The position numbers and the translations under genes were made by a program. From Casuarius casuarius (lineage: Eukaryota; Chordata; Aves; Casuariiformes; Casuariidae), in assembly GCA_003342895.1 (NCBI GenBank), contig PTFA01000306.1, forward strand, positions 195,011 to 259,010: 64,000 bases of DNA, given 5' to 3'. Position 1 is the stretch's first letter; every line of letters begins with the position of its first letter. Shown here in pieces: positions 62,471-64,000 of this stretch. The notes under the pieces are model-generated. The model did no database searches and had not been told where the DNA came from. It saw nothing but the letters and a program-made list of their open reading frames with translations.

Positions 62471-64000
62471 TATATGAGTAATAAGTTCTTCTACGGTATT
62501 CCCAAGAGTATAGTATCGCACAATAATTTGCATGACTGAGATGAAAATGTTTTGGGGAAATCTGTTTCTGACCATTGGAAACTCTACATCCTGTCGACTT
62601 CAAACAAGACATGGAAAAATCTATTTACTCATGAATTCCCTTTATAAAAGGCTTAAAACATATGAAGGCTTTGGAGGGTAACCTATGCTAATTATTGATT
62701 ATAACTGGCACAGAGCTAAAGAAGGAAACATTTTCAATACAAACTGGCACAAGCACTGTTTGTTTTAGCAGTATAACAAATGCAGTTCAGAAACCCTTCC
62801 AGGCTTGTGAAAAGTTTTATTTTTTCTTTTCCAGAGTGCAAGCATAGTGGCAGGAGTTCATTAATTCAAGCAAAAAAAAGTTTGCCTTCTAGTCTCACAG
62901 AGATGATGATCTGCCTTTCCCTACCAGGAACTGATCCCAGGCATACTTTTGCTCTTTGATAACAGTAAGTGTACAGGGCAATTAAAGGTTCATTTAGAAA
63001 CCACACTTCACTCTGCCAGTCCTCAGTCACAATTTGAGAAGCAGCAACATACCAGTAAATAATATGCACATACATGGTTGTTAAGAGGTGCAATAAATCC
63101 ATTCTAAACCACATATTTCTGTGCTAAACATTGGCAGGGATTCATCTGAGAGGACTGGGTAAGGAAGTGGAAATACTGATGGCAACTCTAGAGATCATGT
63201 ACAAAAAGATGTGAGAGAAGTTTCAGAAAGTACTGATTGAACATCAGGGATAAGATTTCTGAAAAGGAGTTCTACAAAGCTTTGCAATTTTTCCTCTGGG
63301 GAAGTCAAAGAACCTCTATAACCTCTGAAAGTGGATTGAGGAAAACTGGACAATTTTATCGAGGAATGTAGTTGAGCTGATGGCGGTCAATGGTCAAATT
63401 GTGCAGTAGCATCTGCTTTTAGTTCTAATTTCTATCATATCCGGGATAGGTGATGTCTCTAGTATCTTCACAGCATCTAGTATCTATATCTAGTATCTAT
63501 ACAGCAAAATTTCAAGAACAAATCAGACGGCCTGAGCATCCAAGTATCACTGTGTTGTTGCCCATTCCAGGCCTCACAGCATCAGCATCCACCCATCACT
63601 TCCTAACAGTTCCCATTTGTAGAGGATGAACATATATTGGTAGTGAAATCTTTTTTCTAGGGTTCAGCGCTAAAGAGAAAAGCTGAGCCAGGTATAACAG
63701 TAAAATATAATTTTATATAACTATAAATTTTAGATATATAATGATGTGTATATGTAGATTCCTAATTACCTCTACACTTTCTGGTTTCATCCAGAAACAG
63801 AGACTGTGCAAAAGAAATACTCCTAATATCAATGGAAATTAGAATATGCTGGAAATACCATAGGAACTTTCTCTATTATTATTATCGAATGATCTTAATA
63901 CCAGAAAGGTTTGACTAATGGTCTGCAATTCTGGGAACATCTGGCAATTTTTAAGGTTCACCAACACCAATTCTGTACTTTAATATGAGTTGTATAAAAC
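62471..64000. other. AT-rich DNA without recognised genes
   Basis: Apart from the 13-bp tandem duplication, nothing is recognised. The 82-codon minus-strand ORF (62866-63114) is at chance length. Confidence 0.6.
63475..63500. repeat. Perfect 13-bp tandem duplication
   Basis: ATCTAGTATCTAT occurs twice in succession (63475-63487 and 63488-63500). A diverged third partial copy, CTCTAGTATCTTC, lies just upstream near 63457. Confidence 0.93.

Noticed and set aside
1..64000. CRISPR arrays, prokaryotic operons, phage or plasmid modules
   Set aside because: No regularly spaced direct repeats, no dense ORFs, and the repeats present are vertebrate retroposons.

Overview
The window is AT-rich vertebrate nuclear DNA with no gene that I can identify. 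Nothing suggests a prokaryote: there are no long ORFs, no operon spacing and no ribosome-binding sites. The longest stop-free reading frames with an ATG are 151, 146 and 144 codons, about what chance gives in 64 kb of AT-rich DNA. None resembles a family I know. The interspersed repeats are the best clue to origin. They are decayed CR1/L3-type LINE pieces, MIR-like and tRNA-like SINE remnants, and short dispersed repeats of the kind common in turtles, crocodilians and, more decayed, birds. No L1, Alu or other mammal-type young repeat is seen. I infer a sauropsid (reptile or bird) intron or gene desert, and cannot name the species or locus.

Layout. 1-17 kb: mostly unique AT-rich DNA with a (TG)n microsatellite (7.1 kb), two tRNA-like SINE remnants on the minus strand (7.8 and 16.8 kb), a GC-richer repeat-like block (9.34-9.76 kb) and one copy of a short dispersed module (10.7 kb). 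17-23 kb: a CR1 fragment (17.64 kb), an antisense MIR-like element (21.5 kb) and three short pieces of sauropsid-type repeats (19.4, 22.2 and 22.6 kb). 23-38 kb: largely unique, with several poly-A runs, a second GC-richer block (32.5 kb) and a few exon-like but unproven segments. 38-47 kb: an antisense MIR (38.6 kb), a 79-base poly-A run interrupted by one N, compound GT/AT microsatellite, a GC-richer exon-like patch (43.25-43.75 kb) and more copies of the short module (37.7, 42.8 and 47.0 kb). 53-57 kb is the repeat hot spot: a plus-strand CR1 3' end, a SINE remnant, an (AC)n microsatellite and a 2.1-kb minus-strand CR1 that still shows decayed reverse-transcriptase sequence. 57-64 kb: unique AT-rich DNA, a possible conserved regulatory block (57.95-58.35 kb) and one more copy of the short module (62.3 kb).

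I did not find a new biological system. The items most worth checking are the long CR1 remnant, the multi-copy short module, the long poly-A run downstream of AATAAA, and a handful of exon-like segments with splice-like ends. Repeat families were recognised by eye from general knowledge of CR1, MIR and sauropsid repeats; no database search was run, and edges are approximate.
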